From Rhizobium sp. CFBP 8762 (GTDB lineage: Bacteria > Pseudomonadota > Alphaproteobacteria > Rhizobiales > Rhizobiaceae), in assembly GCF_014841565.1 (NCBI RefSeq), contig NZ_JACYUD010000003.1, positions 310,001 through 374,000 on the forward strand: a stretch of 64,000 nt of DNA, given 5' to 3'. This document shows, in pieces, positions 1 through 9,087 of the stretch. Position numbers and translations under genes: made by a program. The notes beneath the pieces are model-generated. The model did no database searches. It was not told where the DNA came from and was given only the letters and a program-made list of their open reading frames with translations. Numbering within the stretch: the stretch's first letter is position 1; each line of letters begins with the position of its first letter.

Positions 1-1
1 C

Positions 2-148
2 GGCAAGGTTCCGCAGGAGATGCTGGACAAGCTTCCGCCTGCTGCCGCCTACGAAGCTGCGAAATTCCCGACGCTGGAAGAACAGGACGCTGGCAAGACA
101 GAAATCACCACCAAATGGGATAGTGTCGTCGGCACCAACGTTCAATAA
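2..148 (+). CDS. C-terminal end of ABC transporter substrate-binding protein (partial)
   Basis: The window opens inside a reading frame that runs 48 codons to TAA at 146-148. The tail (about residues PTLEEQDAG to VVGTNVQ at the end) resembles the C-termini of periplasmic iron/putrescine-type binding proteins. The identification rests mostly on context: two permeases and an ATPase follow on the same strand. It would capture the substrate in the periplasm and deliver it to those permeases. The start lies outside the window, so domain content cannot be judged. Confidence 0.6.
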   Translation, partial: GKVPQEMLDKLPPAAAYEAAKFPTLEEQDAGKTEITTKWDSVVGTNVQ

Positions 149-161
149 TTAAAGCGCGTCT

Positions 162-188
162 GCCCCTCCGTCACACTGGCGGAGGGGC
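162..188 (+). terminator. Hairpin between binding-protein and permease genes
   Basis: A 9-bp perfect stem (GCCCCTCCG with CGGAGGGGC) around a 9-base loop sits just after the binding-protein stop. No T-run follows, so it is more likely an attenuator or 3'-end stabiliser that keeps binding-protein message above permease message than a full terminator. Confidence 0.6.
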
Positions 189-193
189 TTCAA

Positions 194-236
194 GCATTTC
201 CAGGCAAAGCGATTTGGCTTTTACGTCTGGACAATG
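194..236 (+). repeat. 45-bp-class palindromic intergenic repeat, copy 1 (host)
   Basis: The sequence begins GCATTTCCAG and ends GTCTGGACAATG, with inner arms AAAGC and GCTTTTA, so it can fold on itself. Closely similar copies lie at 44275-44319 and, inverted, at 47367-47411 inside the prophage. It resembles dispersed palindromic elements common between genes in Rhizobiales. This copy lies between the transporter hairpin and the first permease gene. Confidence 0.75.
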
Positions 237-271
237 GGTGAACATAACGCCCGAACGGGGACACGAGTTTC

Positions 272-1207
272 ATGAGCCAGCCGCCTGTCGCTCCTATCAG
301 CGGGCCTACCATAAGCGCACCCCCTGGCATTGCTGCCAAGCGGCGCGTGTCCCGCATCAACAGGCGAAACGTGGTCGATTGGCTTGGCATTGCGCCCTTC
401 ATGCTGTTTGCCCTGATGTTTTTGATCGTACCGACCGTCTATCTGGTCGCGGGCGCGTTTTTGACACCAACGGGTGAGTTTACGCTCCAAAATATTGCCG
501 ATCTGTTTCAGCCCAGCATTCTTGGCGCCTACTGGATCAGCATCAAGGTCTCGGTCGCCTCATCGCTCGGCGGCGCGCTTATCGGCTTCTTTCTAGCTTG
601 GGCAATCGTGCTTGGGGGCGTGCCGCCATGGATACGCTCCGGCCTTCTGACATTTTCCGGCGTGGCCTCCAACTTTGCCGGTGTGCCTCTGGCGTTTGCG
701 TTTCTGGCAACCTTGGGCCGCACCGGTCTGGTTACAGTTTTCCTGCGTGAATGGTTTGGTTTCAATCTCTACGCTACGGGATTCAATCTGCTCAGCTTTC
801 TGGGACTGACCATCACCTATATGTTCTTCCAGATTCCACTGATGGTGCTGATCCTGACCCCCGCTCTGGACGGGTTGAAAAAGGAATGGCGCGAGGCAGC
901 ACAGATTTTGGGGGCCAGCAACTGGCAGTATTGGCGCAAGGTTGCCCTGCCCATTTTGTGGCCAAGCCTGCTAGGGACAACCCTTCTTCTGTTTGCAAAT
1001 GCCTTTGGAGCCATCGCTACCGCCTACGCGCTGACGGGAAGCTCGCTGAACATCGTGCCGATTGTTCTTTACGCGCAAATCCGTGGTGATGTGCTGCACA
1101 ATCCCAATCTTGGCTACGCGCTGGCACTGGGCATGATCGTCATTACAGGCCTTTCCAACGTGCTGTATATCTGGCTGCGGATGCGCGCAGAACGGTGGCA
1201 GAAATGA
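272..1207 (+). CDS. ABC transporter permease (iron/putrescine type)
   Basis: A 311-residue inner-membrane protein with about six hydrophobic segments. A cytoplasmic loop near residues 210-230 (EWREAAQILGASNWQYWRKV) carries the EAA-G motif that docks the ATPase. The family imports Fe3+, polyamines or 2-aminoethylphosphonate; which one cannot be told here. The hydrophilic first 35 residues are normal for the first permease of such a pair. The stop overlaps the start of the next permease by ATGA, so the two are translationally coupled. Confidence 0.9.
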   Translation: MSQPPVAPISGPTISAPPGIAAKRRVSRINRRNVVDWLGIAPFMLFALMFLIVPTVYLVAGAFLTPTGEFTLQNIADLFQPSILGAYWISIKVSVASSLGGALIGFFLAWAIVLGGVPPWIRSGLLTFSGVASNFAGVPLAFAFLATLGRTGLVTVFLREWFGFNLYATGFNLLSFLGLTITYMFFQIPLMVLILTPALDGLKKEWREAAQILGASNWQYWRKVALPILWPSLLGTTLLLFANAFGAIATAYALTGSSLNIVPIVLYAQIRGDVLHNPNLGYALALGMIVITGLSNVLYIWLRMRAERWQK

Positions 1208-1992
1208 AGGCGAACCGATTGGGCGCTTGGATCGCCATTGCTATTGGTGCCATTTATTTCGTTGTTCCGCTGATTGGCACGCTGGAATTTTCCCTGCGCA
1301 TGCGGCGCGGCGAATATTCGCTGGATGCCTATCGTTCGGTGTTTGCGGATATTCAGTTTCGCGAAACCTTCGGCTATTCCATGCTGATGGCCGTTGCTAC
1401 CATTATTTTCGGCATGCTGCTGGTGGTGCCGACGGCCTATTGGGTTCGCCTGCGCCTTCCGCAGGTGCGGCCCATCATCGAGTTCATCACGCTCCTGCCG
1501 CTTGTCATACCCGCCATCGTCATCGTGTTCGGCTATCTCCGGCTCTACAATTCCTCGTCCTGGATACCGTTCACCGCCTCGCGTGAAGCGACCAATGCGC
1601 TGCTAATGTTTGCCTATATGACCTTGTCGCTGCCTTATATGTACCGGGCCGTGGACACAGCCATGCGGGCCATCGACGTAGCGACGCTGACCGAGGCGGC
1701 CGAAAGTCTGGGTGCGAAATGGCCGACCATTCTGTTTCGCTGCATCTTTCCCAACGTCATGAGCGGTGTGTTATCGGGTGCCTTCATCACCTTCGCTATT
1801 GTCATGGGAGAGTTCACCATGGCCGCCCTTCTCAACCGCCCCGCTTTCGGCCCCTACCTGCAACTGGTCGGTGCCAACAAAGCCTATGAACCTTCTGCCT
1901 TGGCCGTCATCGCGTTTTCCATTACATGGATCAGCATGGGCCTTATTCAGTTGGTTTCCCGTTTCAATCGCGCAGCAACAGCCAAGGTTTAG
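1204..1992 (+). CDS. ABC transporter permease, second subunit
   Basis: A hydrophobic protein of 262 residues with about six membrane segments and an EAA loop (TEAAESLGAKWPTILFRCI). It pairs with the upstream permease to form the membrane channel. ATG at 1204 was chosen because it makes the usual ATGA overlap with the upstream stop; an in-frame ATG at 1195 would add three residues. The ATPase gene follows after 7 bases, making a single operon. Confidence 0.9.
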   Translation: MKANRLGAWIAIAIGAIYFVVPLIGTLEFSLRMRRGEYSLDAYRSVFADIQFRETFGYSMLMAVATIIFGMLLVVPTAYWVRLRLPQVRPIIEFITLLPLVIPAIVIVFGYLRLYNSSSWIPFTASREATNALLMFAYMTLSLPYMYRAVDTAMRAIDVATLTEAAESLGAKWPTILFRCIFPNVMSGVLSGAFITFAIVMGEFTMAALLNRPAFGPYLQLVGANKAYEPSALAVIAFSITWISMGLIQLVSRFNRAATAKV

Positions 1993-1999
1993 GGTTCAG

Positions 2000-3061
2000 A
2001 TGGCCTTTCTCGAACTGACAAATTTGCAGAAGTTCTACGGCACAACCCATGTGGTGCGCGACTTCAACATGGCCATTGAAAAGGGAGAGTTCATTTCTTT
2101 TCTGGGACCATCCGGCTGCGGCAAAACCACGACGCTGCGCATGGTGGCAGGGTTTGAAACGCCTTCCTCCGGCACCATCATCATCAACGGGGTCGATCAA
2201 TCCAGCCTGAAGCCGAACCAGCGCAACATCGGCATGGTGTTTCAGTCTTACGCGCTCTTTCCCAACATGACCGTGTTTGACAATGTTGCCTTCGGCCTGA
2301 AAATCGCCAACAAGCCAAAAACCGAAATCGACGCTCGCGTTCGGGAAATGCTGGCACTGATCCGGCTCGATCATCTGGCCGACCGTTACCCATACCAGAT
2401 GTCGGGCGGTCAACAGCAGCGTGTCGCGCTGGCGCGGGCGCTGGCCGTCAAGCCGCAAGTGCTGCTGCTGGATGAGCCGCTGTCGGCGCTGGACGCGAAA
2501 ATCCGTATTTCACTGCGTGAGGAAATCCGCGCCATTCAGCAGCAACTCGGCATCACCACCATCTACGTCACGCATGATCAGGAAGAAGCCCTGTCCATGT
2601 CGGACCGGATCGTCGTGATGAATGCGGGCCATGCCGACCAGATTGGTACGCCGTTTGAGATCTACAACAATCCCGCCACTCGGTTCGTCGCGTCCTTCGT
2701 CGGCACGCTCAGCTTTCTGGAAGCGGTTGTGGTGGATGGCAGCGCCGGTCGGGTTGCCATTGGTCCGCAGCAGTTTACTCTACGCGAACCGTTTACCGGC
2801 TACAATGCGGGCGACGCAATCTCACTGGCCTTGCGTCCAGAATCGGTTTCGCTGCTTGATACGGAAGGGCGTGACGTTACCATCCCCGGAGAGGTGGTCA
2901 GCGTCAGCTTCCTTGGCTCGGTTATTCGCACCAAGGTGATTGTGAACGGCAGCACCATCTCATTTGATATGTTCAACAATCCCGGCTTCGTTCCACCCGC
3001 CGTCGGTTCGACCGTCGATCTGCGTTTTGCCGCAAGCGATCTCCTGATTGTCAGAGATTAA
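2000..3061 (+). CDS. ABC transporter ATP-binding protein (PotA/FbpC-like)
   Basis: A 353-residue ATPase. Walker A is GPSGCGKTT, the Q-loop is VFQSYALFPNMTV, the signature is MSGGQQQR, Walker B is LLLDEPLSALD and the H-loop is VTHDQEEA, all intact. The last 110 residues form a TOBE-type regulatory domain. ATG at 2000 starts the typical family N-terminus; the frame is open further upstream, but that part reads through the permease gene in another frame. It powers the two upstream permeases. Confidence 0.93.
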   Translation: MAFLELTNLQKFYGTTHVVRDFNMAIEKGEFISFLGPSGCGKTTTLRMVAGFETPSSGTIIINGVDQSSLKPNQRNIGMVFQSYALFPNMTVFDNVAFGLKIANKPKTEIDARVREMLALIRLDHLADRYPYQMSGGQQQRVALARALAVKPQVLLLDEPLSALDAKIRISLREEIRAIQQQLGITTIYVTHDQEEALSMSDRIVVMNAGHADQIGTPFEIYNNPATRFVASFVGTLSFLEAVVVDGSAGRVAIGPQQFTLREPFTGYNAGDAISLALRPESVSLLDTEGRDVTIPGEVVSVSFLGSVIRTKVIVNGSTISFDMFNNPGFVPPAVGSTVDLRFAASDLLIVRD

Positions 3062-3108
3062 CTGAACAGATTGTTCTCAATCCGCGTGTTTCACGCAAAA
3101 GAACACAA

Positions 3109-3138
3109 TTGACGCAAGACGCACGCGCTTTATAGTAG
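3109..3138 (+). promoter_or_regulatory. Sigma70-type promoter for the riboswitch-ribH2 transcript
   Basis: A TTGACG -35 box (3109-3114) and a TATAGT -10 box (3133-3138) are separated by 18 bases. The riboswitch begins about 12 bases downstream, which fits a start site near 3145. Confidence 0.65.
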
Positions 3139-3149
3139 GCTCTGTTACG

Positions 3150-3290
3150 TTCTCAGGGCGGGGTGAAACTCCCCACCGGCGGTATCAAGCGCATGCTTGG
3201 AGTCCGCGAGCGCTTTCCGCAAATGGAAAGGTCAGCAGATCCGGTGCGATGCCGGAACCGACGGTATAGTCCGGATGAAAGAGAGCAAGC
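3150..3290 (+). ncRNA. FMN riboswitch (RFN element)
   Basis: The 5' strand carries the conserved TTCTCAGGGCGGGGTGAAA block followed by CCCCACCGGCGGTA. The 3' strand ends with GTCCGGATG-AAAGAGA. These are the sequence marks of the FMN aptamer. It lies in the leader of ribH2, so riboflavin/FMN probably lowers ribH2 expression. About 85 bases remain between the aptamer and the start codon for the expression platform; no clear T-run is present, so control of translation is more likely than termination. Confidence 0.95.
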
Positions 3291-3294
3291 ATAG

Positions 3295-3864
<570 letters not shown>

Positions 3865-3874
3865 TCAAAGAAAC

Positions 3875-3898
3875 GCGCCCGGCATTGCTGCCGGGCGC
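3875..3898 (-). terminator. Terminator between ribH2 and the ery genes
   Basis: A perfect 10-bp stem (GCGCCCGGCA with TGCCGGGCGC) around TTGC. Read on the minus strand it is followed by GTTTCTTTG, a T-rich tail, so it probably ends the rpiB transcript. It may also serve ribH2, which converges on it. Confidence 0.75.
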
Positions 3899-3947
3899 AC
3901 ATCGCAGGTCCGCGTGGGAGGATCAACGCAGACTGCGAAACCTGTCA

Positions 3948-4385
3948 TTATTTGCAGGCGTCTAGCTTGTTGATGGCATCGACATTGCCAGCAGACGAGC
4001 CATTCGGATCGAACTCCGACTCCAGCCACTTGTCGACGACCGCTTTTGCCAGTTCCGGCCCGATCACACGCGCACCCATGGTGATGATTTGCGCATTGTT
4101 GGACTTGGCAGCACGCTCGGCAGAATAGGTATCGTGCGTCAGCGCAGCGCGGATGCCCGGCACCTTGTTGGCAGCGATGCTGACACCGATTCCGGTGCCG
4201 CAGATCAAAATACCGCGCTCATGCTCACCATCGACAATGGATTGCGCCAGCCCCTGCGACAGATCAGCATAAAAGCCGGACTTGCTGAGATTGCTGACGG
4301 TCAGGTCGGATTTGGTAGCGAGATGGGCCTCGATAATGTCCAGCAACGGCTTGCCCGCACTGTCAGCTCCAATAGCGATTTTCAT
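3948..4385 (-). CDS. rpiB: Ribose-5-phosphate isomerase B family, EryI-like
   Basis: RpiB-fold isomerase of 145 residues. The active-site block [14 protein letters not shown] (Cys62) is present. The N-terminal motif is GADSAG, where classical RpiB enzymes have D-H; this change is what I recall in the erythritol-locus isomerase EryI of Brucella, which converts erythrulose 4-phosphate to erythrose 4-phosphate. Its position behind tpiA and a DeoR gene matches that locus. It acts at the end of the tetritol route, feeding the pentose phosphate pathway. Confidence 0.88.
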   Translation of the reverse strand: MKIAIGADSAGKPLLDIIEAHLATKSDLTVSNLSKSGFYADLSQGLAQSIVDGEHERGILICGTGIGVSIAANKVPGIRAALTHDTYSAERAAKSNNAQIITMGARVIGPELAKAVVDKWLESEFDPNGSSAGNVDAINKLDACK

Positions 4386-4401
4386 AGGTTCTTCCTTCGT
4401 G

Positions 4402-5175
4402 TTATGAATGGGTTACAGCAGAAACTTTGTTCAAAATGTCGAGATAGCCGTCCACATTCCAGGCAGAGCGGCCAATGAACAGGCCGTCAATGGCGGGTTT
4501 GGAAATCAGTTCTTCGCAGTTGCCGGGGTTGACGCTACCGCCATAGAGAACCGGCACACGGACGCCGAGCACGGCTTCCGCCCAATCAGCAATCAATTCA
4601 TGGCGCTCATTGGCGTAATCGGCTGATGCTGGAATACCGTTGACGCCAATCGCCCAGACGGGCTCGTAGGCCAGCAGAACAGGCTTGGTCTTTTCCGCAT
4701 CTTTCAGCAGCATCAGCGCGCCTTCCACCTGTCGCTTCAACACCGCGTCTGCCTCGCCCGCTTCGCGCTCCGCCAGCGTTTCGCCAATGCAGATCAGGGG
4801 AATGAGACCATGGCGCACGGCAGCGGCGGTTTTAAGACCGACCGTGCGGTCCGTCTCGCCAAAATGCTCGCGCCGCTCGCTATGGCCGAGTTCCACGATA
4901 TCGAGGTTACAATCGGTCAGCATGACCGGCGAAACCTCGCCCGTCCACGCGCCCTCATCATCCCAATGCATGTTTTGCGCACCGACCTTGACACTGGTGG
5001 ACGTCAAAGCCTCCTTGACCTGACGCACAGCTGTAAAGGGCGGAATAACAAAGCGCTGAATGCGCGGATCACGTGCCGCATCGTTATCGGCAAGCCCTTT
5101 GGCAAAGTCCAAAGCTTGCGCCAGGGTCTTGTTCATCTTCCAGCTTGTGCCAACCCAAAGGTTTTGCTTGCTCAT
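4402..5175 (-). CDS. tpiA: Triose-phosphate isomerase family, EryH (TpiA2)-like
   Basis: TIM-barrel isomerase of 257 residues with Lys13 (SWKMN), His98 (LGHSERRE) and Glu171 (YEPVWAIG), so catalytic residues are complete. In Brucella the second TpiA homologue in the erythritol locus (EryH) converts L-3-tetrulose 4-phosphate to erythrulose 4-phosphate; the identical setting here argues for that role rather than for glycolysis. The start overlaps the DeoR stop by ATGA, and rpiB follows after 16 bases: one regulator-isomerase operon. Confidence 0.9.
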   Translation of the reverse strand: MSKQNLWVGTSWKMNKTLAQALDFAKGLADNDAARDPRIQRFVIPPFTAVRQVKEALTSTSVKVGAQNMHWDDEGAWTGEVSPVMLTDCNLDIVELGHSERREHFGETDRTVGLKTAAAVRHGLIPLICIGETLAEREAGEADAVLKRQVEGALMLLKDAEKTKPVLLAYEPVWAIGVNGIPASADYANERHELIADWAEAVLGVRVPVLYGGSVNPGNCEELISKPAIDGLFIGRSAWNVDGYLDILNKVSAVTHS

Positions 5176-5942
5176 ACCGTCCGTCCAATTTTTTTGAGAG
5201 AAATTCCGGCTTCCGCCAAGTGCTGTTCGGCGTTAGGAGAAACGCCCTCGCCGGTCAAAACGGCATCAAAAGCATCCAGCCCTGTCAGAAAATGCAGGGC
5301 AGATCGGCCAAATTTCAAGTGATCGACCAGCAGATAGCGCTTGCGCGCCGCCCGTATCATCAACCGCTTGCTTTGAACGACCTCTTGATCCTGATGAAAA
5401 GCCGCATCACCCTGCACCGCAGAGGAAGACAAAAAGGCGATATCGGCCCGCAGCGACTTCAGCGCATCTTCCGCAACGATGCCGAAAAAGCCATTGAATT
5501 TCTTCGAATATTCGCCCCCGAGAGCAATCAATTGAATGCCTGCGACGCCGCTTAAGGTCGTGATAACAGAGAGATTGTTGGTAATCACGGTCAGAGGGCG
5601 AATATTGTTCAAATGCGCGGCGATGCCGCCCGCCGTCGATCCGTCGTCGATGATGATGATCTGACCCGGCTCGATCAACGCTGCCGCTGCAGCACTCAGG
5701 CTCTGCTTTTCTTCAGCTGCAATTTTTTCGCGATAGCGGAAATCACTTTCAAACTGCGCGCTGGACTGGATGGACGCGCCGCCATGCACCTTGCGCAACA
5801 GGCCAGCCTGTTCCAGATCATCAAGATCGCGATGAATGGTCATCTTGCTAACATTGAACCGCGCGGACAGGTCCTCAATGGTGGCGTTTCCCGCCTCCAT
5901 GAGCAAATCCATAATGCCCTGTCGCCGATTGTCCGGTTTCAT
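5172..5942 (-). CDS. eryR: DeoR family transcriptional regulator (EryR-like)
   Basis: A 256-residue repressor with an N-terminal winged helix (NVSKMTIHRDLDDLEQAGLL, residues about 29-48, then KVHGGA) and a C-terminal sugar-phosphate sensor domain with the IDDGSTAGGIA loop. It is the first gene of an operon with tpiA and rpiB. It is likely self-controlled from the inverted repeat at 5977-5996. By position it corresponds to EryR of other erythritol loci; the effector is not shown by the sequence. Confidence 0.85.
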   Translation of the reverse strand: MKPDNRRQGIMDLLMEAGNATIEDLSARFNVSKMTIHRDLDDLEQAGLLRKVHGGASIQSSAQFESDFRYREKIAAEEKQSLSAAAAALIEPGQIIIIDDGSTAGGIAAHLNNIRPLTVITNNLSVITTLSGVAGIQLIALGGEYSKKFNGFFGIVAEDALKSLRADIAFLSSSAVQGDAAFHQDQEVVQSKRLMIRAARKRYLLVDHLKFGRSALHFLTGLDAFDAVLTGEGVSPNAEQHLAEAGISLKKIGRTV

Positions 5943-5976
5943 CTCATCCCTTGGCGCAAGCCAACTCCAAGGTCTT

Positions 5977-5996
5977 CATAACACAATTTTGTTATG
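5977..5996. promoter_or_regulatory. Candidate operator upstream of the DeoR gene
   Basis: The 20-base sequence runs from CATAACA to TGTTATG, with perfect outer arms CATAAC/GTTATG, 35 bases upstream of the DeoR start codon. Nearby GATAAC (6006) and GTTATT (6034) half-sites may extend it. DeoR proteins commonly bind such TGTTAT-type repeats in their own promoters. Confidence 0.5.
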
Positions 5997-6034
5997 GTGC
6001 ATAGAAGATAACGAGATAATGTTACGAACGACTG

Positions 6035-6958
6035 TTATTTGTTGAACCCGGTATCAATCGCAGGTTCCCAGAATTCAACGGATTCCCGGATCATCTCGAC
6101 GACCTGATGGTCGGTCGGCTCCCGTTCCCGGAAGGATAGTTCCAGGCAGATTTCGTTGTCCGTACCCCCACCTTCCCGCACTGCTGCCAAGAGCTTTTCA
6201 GGCGTGATGCGGCCATCCTCATTGTATTTCGCCGTGAAAGGCCAGTGCCCACCCTTGTTCATCGACGACTGCTTGACGTGGATGATCGGTGATTCCTTCG
6301 GAAAGGCCCGCGCCCAAGCATAGGGGTCGGTATCGTCAGGGTTGGGCGAGGTCACATCGCCGTGGTCAATGTCCACCATCATGAGGAACGGCAGCGCAAG
6401 GTCTTGCCCGCTCAGTCGTTCATGCAGGTCCCGACATGCCGCAATTGTATGGCCAAACTCCCGGCCAACAGACATCGGCTCCCAGAACAGGTAGGAAAGG
6501 CCTGCGTCTCGCGCGTGTTCTGCCACCTCGTGCCAATGTGCAATGGCAATCTGCATCTGCGCTTCCCGACGCTTGGGGTCATCGTAATCCCGGTGGGTGA
6601 AAATGGCAAACTGGGTGCCCATGCCAGCAGCACCCAGTTCAGCGGAAATATCGGCAAAGGTTTTGAACCAGTCCGTATAATAGCGCCGAACATCGGCATC
6701 CGGATGGCCGAAGTGATTGAGACGGCCATAGGGGCCGGTCATGCCTGATGTGACCTTAACGCATTCGCGGGTCAGCGCACGCTGAAATTGCCGGATATAT
6801 TTGCTGATGGTTGCGGCAGGCCAGGATGGGTTGATAAACTCGTGGGTCAGTTGTACGTGACCGATACGGATTTTTTGGGCGATGGTATCGATCAGATCAT
6901 CCGGCTCGGCAAAGCGGTTGACCAGCGGGTTTGTATTGAGAGATAGCGTAAAGCTCAA
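6035..6958 (-). CDS. eryC: EryC-type sugar phosphate isomerase/epimerase
   Basis: A 307-residue TIM-barrel protein of the xylose-isomerase-like group. The start SLNTNPLVNRFAEPDD and the MVDIDHGDVTS-NPDDTDPYAW, HVKQSSMNKGGHWPF and CLELSFREREPTD blocks read like EryC of Brucella, which interconverts L-erythrulose 1-phosphate and D-erythrulose 4-phosphate forms. Metal-ligand Asp, His and Glu residues lie in those blocks. The start is TTG at 6958 with AGGAGG five bases upstream. It is the last gene of the 12-gene string, 9 bases after the HAD gene. Confidence 0.88.
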   Translation of the reverse strand: MSFTLSLNTNPLVNRFAEPDDLIDTIAQKIRIGHVQLTHEFINPSWPAATISKYIRQFQRALTRECVKVTSGMTGPYGRLNHFGHPDADVRRYYTDWFKTFADISAELGAAGMGTQFAIFTHRDYDDPKRREAQMQIAIAHWHEVAEHARDAGLSYLFWEPMSVGREFGHTIAACRDLHERLSGQDLALPFLMMVDIDHGDVTSPNPDDTDPYAWARAFPKESPIIHVKQSSMNKGGHWPFTAKYNEDGRITPEKLLAAVREGGGTDNEICLELSFREREPTDHQVVEMIRESVEFWEPAIDTGFNK

Positions 6959-6967
6959 CCGTGCCTC

Positions 6968-7810
6968 CTACCAGATGAATTTCGGTGTGATGAAATCCGG
7001 CACCGCACCATGCTCGGTAAACAGCGCTTCCAGTTCAGCGTCATCGGCTGTCGAGAGAATACCGGTCTTGACGAGAAGCGACGACAGGCCAGCCGAGGCG
7101 GCGCCTGCAATATCGTGCTCAATACTATCGCCGATACACACGGTCCGGGCCGGGTCAGGATGTCCCAAAAACTCCATGGCAGCCGCGTAAATATCGGCGA
7201 AGGGCTTGCCGATCCACCGCACGGTGCCACCCAGTTCTTCGTAGAGTTCGGCAATGCGCCCCGCCCCGAAACTCGTACCGTCAGCCGTCAGCATGATCTT
7301 GTCGGGATTGGTGCACAGGCACTCCACCCCGCGCCGTGCGGCGGGAGCCAGCAGGGCCTCATAGTGGTCAAGGGTGTAGACGTCGCCCTCGCTGGCCGCA
7401 ATCAGCACCACATCGGCATCCTCCCCACGTGTGGTTCGGGCCAGGCCAACGCCTTCCAATGGCGATTCATCGCCGTCACGGGAAATAAGCAGACATTTTC
7501 TTTGGTCCCTGCCGGATGCCTCAGCAGACAGAAGCCGCCAAGCCACTTCACCAGAGGTCAAAAACCAGTCCCAGCTTTGGGCATTGAAACCGAGCTTGGC
7601 CAGGCGGCGGTCGTTTTCGCTGGAGCGCTTGCCAGAATTGGACAGGATGATGATGCGCTTTCCAGCGGCTTTCAGCAGATCCAATGTCTGGGCCGCACCG
7701 TCATAAGGCCCGCGACCGTCCCGCAACACACCGAACTGGTCGATGAGAAAACAATCGAAACGATCAACCAGCGCCGCAATTCCGGGAATGGATTCAGGCG
7801 TTCTGGTCAT
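6968..7810 (-). CDS. HAD-superfamily class IIA hydrolase
   Basis: A 280-residue phosphatase of the NagD-like class. Motif I is FLIDQFGVLRDG, motif II is ILSNSGKRSS, the lysine motif is WIGKPFADIY and motif IV is VCIGDSIEHDIAGA. This fits the alphaproteobacterial TIGR01459-type group, whose substrates are poorly known. In this operon it might dephosphorylate a sugar phosphate that accumulates. The ATG at 7810 shares one base with the upstream kinase stop (TGATG). Not part of the classical ery set. Confidence 0.82.
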   Translation of the reverse strand: MTRTPESIPGIAALVDRFDCFLIDQFGVLRDGRGPYDGAAQTLDLLKAAGKRIIILSNSGKRSSENDRRLAKLGFNAQSWDWFLTSGEVAWRLLSAEASGRDQRKCLLISRDGDESPLEGVGLARTTRGEDADVVLIAASEGDVYTLDHYEALLAPAARRGVECLCTNPDKIMLTADGTSFGAGRIAELYEELGGTVRWIGKPFADIYAAAMEFLGHPDPARTVCIGDSIEHDIAGAASAGLSSLLVKTGILSTADDAELEALFTEHGAVPDFITPKFIW

Positions 7811-9087
7811 CACAGCAGACCCGCTGTTCTGGCACCCTGAAGTGCCAAGCGGGCGGCACCGGCGGCAGCTTCTTCTGACAACACCGTTGGAAACTCCACC
7901 TTCAACCGCCGTCTGCGGATGGACGACCAGACCGCATTTTTCGCCCCACCACCGACACTGCGCACCGACTTGAGTTTTGGCGCTCCGAGCTCCGCCAGCC
8001 GCTGGTAGGCAAGCTGTTCAATACCGGCAATACCCTCAAACAAGGCTTTCAAAAACTCGGAATCCTCCGGCGGACGCGGCGTAAGCACGGGCGGCAATTC
8101 CGGGTCGTTGATCGGAAAGCGCTCACCGGGGCGGGCCAGCGGATAGTAATGCAGCCCCGTATCCGTCATGGGGTCGATCTCTGCGGAGAGTTCTTCAATA
8201 CGGGCGCTATCGAAATGCGCGGCCAGCACCACGCCGCCAGTGTTGGATGCACCACCTGCCAGCCACATATCGCCGATGCGATGGCTGTAGAGTCCGAACT
8301 CTGGCGCAAACAGCGGTTTGTCGGACAGGATCTTGACCGTCAGCGTCGTGCCAAGGGCGCTGACGCCATCGCCGGGCTGATCGGCACCTGTCGCCAGAAA
8401 CGATGCACAGCCATCGGTTGTACCGGCAACGATGATCACACTGGGCGCGAAACCGAATTGTGCGGCAGCGTCTCTCGAAATGGTTGCCATGGGCGTGCCT
8501 GCGGGCAGAACCTTCGGCAGCAGATCGGTATTGGCACCGGTGGCGCTGATCCAGTCTGGCCATGCGCGCGAAACGGGGTCATAGCCGGTCTTCAACGCGT
8601 TGTTTTCGTCAGACAGATCGAACCGACCGGTGAAGCGACCAGCCAGCCAATCGGCTTGATGAAGTATGTGCGCCACATCGTCCAGCGCCTGAAACACCAG
8701 TACCTTGGCAAGCCCGGACGTAGCACCATGCGCGGCGCTGTTTTGTGGCGCGTGGCTAGCCACCGCATCGAGCGTGTCTTTGTCCAGCACTGCGTCATTG
8801 TACATCATGGGCACGCCAAGGGGGTTTCCCTGCGCATCGACAGGCAGAACCGTGCCGGAAGTGCCATCAATCGCAATGGCGCATACCGACTTTGCATCGA
8901 TCTGCGCCAGCGTGGCGTTGACGGCGGTTTCCACCGCCTGCCACCAGACCGACGGGTCACGATGATCGCGGCTGAATTCGGCCAGCTTGGCCGCGCCGGC
9001 GGCAACCACGGTTCCACTCTCATCCATGGCGACAGCGCGTGCGCCGGAGGTTCCGATGTCGATGCCAAGCACCAGTGTCTGGGTCAT
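7810..9087 (-). CDS. FGGY carbohydrate kinase, D-ribulokinase-like
   Basis: A 425-residue sugar kinase. The phosphate loop is GIDIGTSGARA, the catalytic segment is AIDGTSGTVLPVD, and the adenosine loop is VGGGAKNAVW. The short length and the GTSGTVLPVD segment match the SePSK/AtXK-1 ribulokinase subgroup rather than xylulokinase or glycerol kinase. It probably phosphorylates a ketose or a second polyol handled by this locus. Its start overlaps the EryB-like stop by ATGA. This is a second kinase beside EryA, so the locus may serve more than one substrate. Confidence 0.8.
   Translation of the reverse strand: MTQTLVLGIDIGTSGARAVAMDESGTVVAAGAAKLAEFSRDHRDPSVWWQAVETAVNATLAQIDAKSVCAIAIDGTSGTVLPVDAQGNPLGVPMMYNDAVLDKDTLDAVASHAPQNSAAHGATSGLAKVLVFQALDDVAHILHQADWLAGRFTGRFDLSDENNALKTGYDPVSRAWPDWISATGANTDLLPKVLPAGTPMATISRDAAAQFGFAPSVIIVAGTTDGCASFLATGADQPGDGVSALGTTLTVKILSDKPLFAPEFGLYSHRIGDMWLAGGASNTGGVVLAAHFDSARIEELSAEIDPMTDTGLHYYPLARPGERFPINDPELPPVLTPRPPEDSEFLKALFEGIAGIEQLAYQRLAELGAPKLKSVRSVGGGAKNAVWSSIRRRRLKVEFPTVLSEEAAAGAARLALQGARTAGLL

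Noticed and set aside
1766-3061. ATPase frame starting inside the second permease gene
   Set aside because: The first 78 residues lack ABC similarity; ATG 2000 begins the normal family N-terminus.
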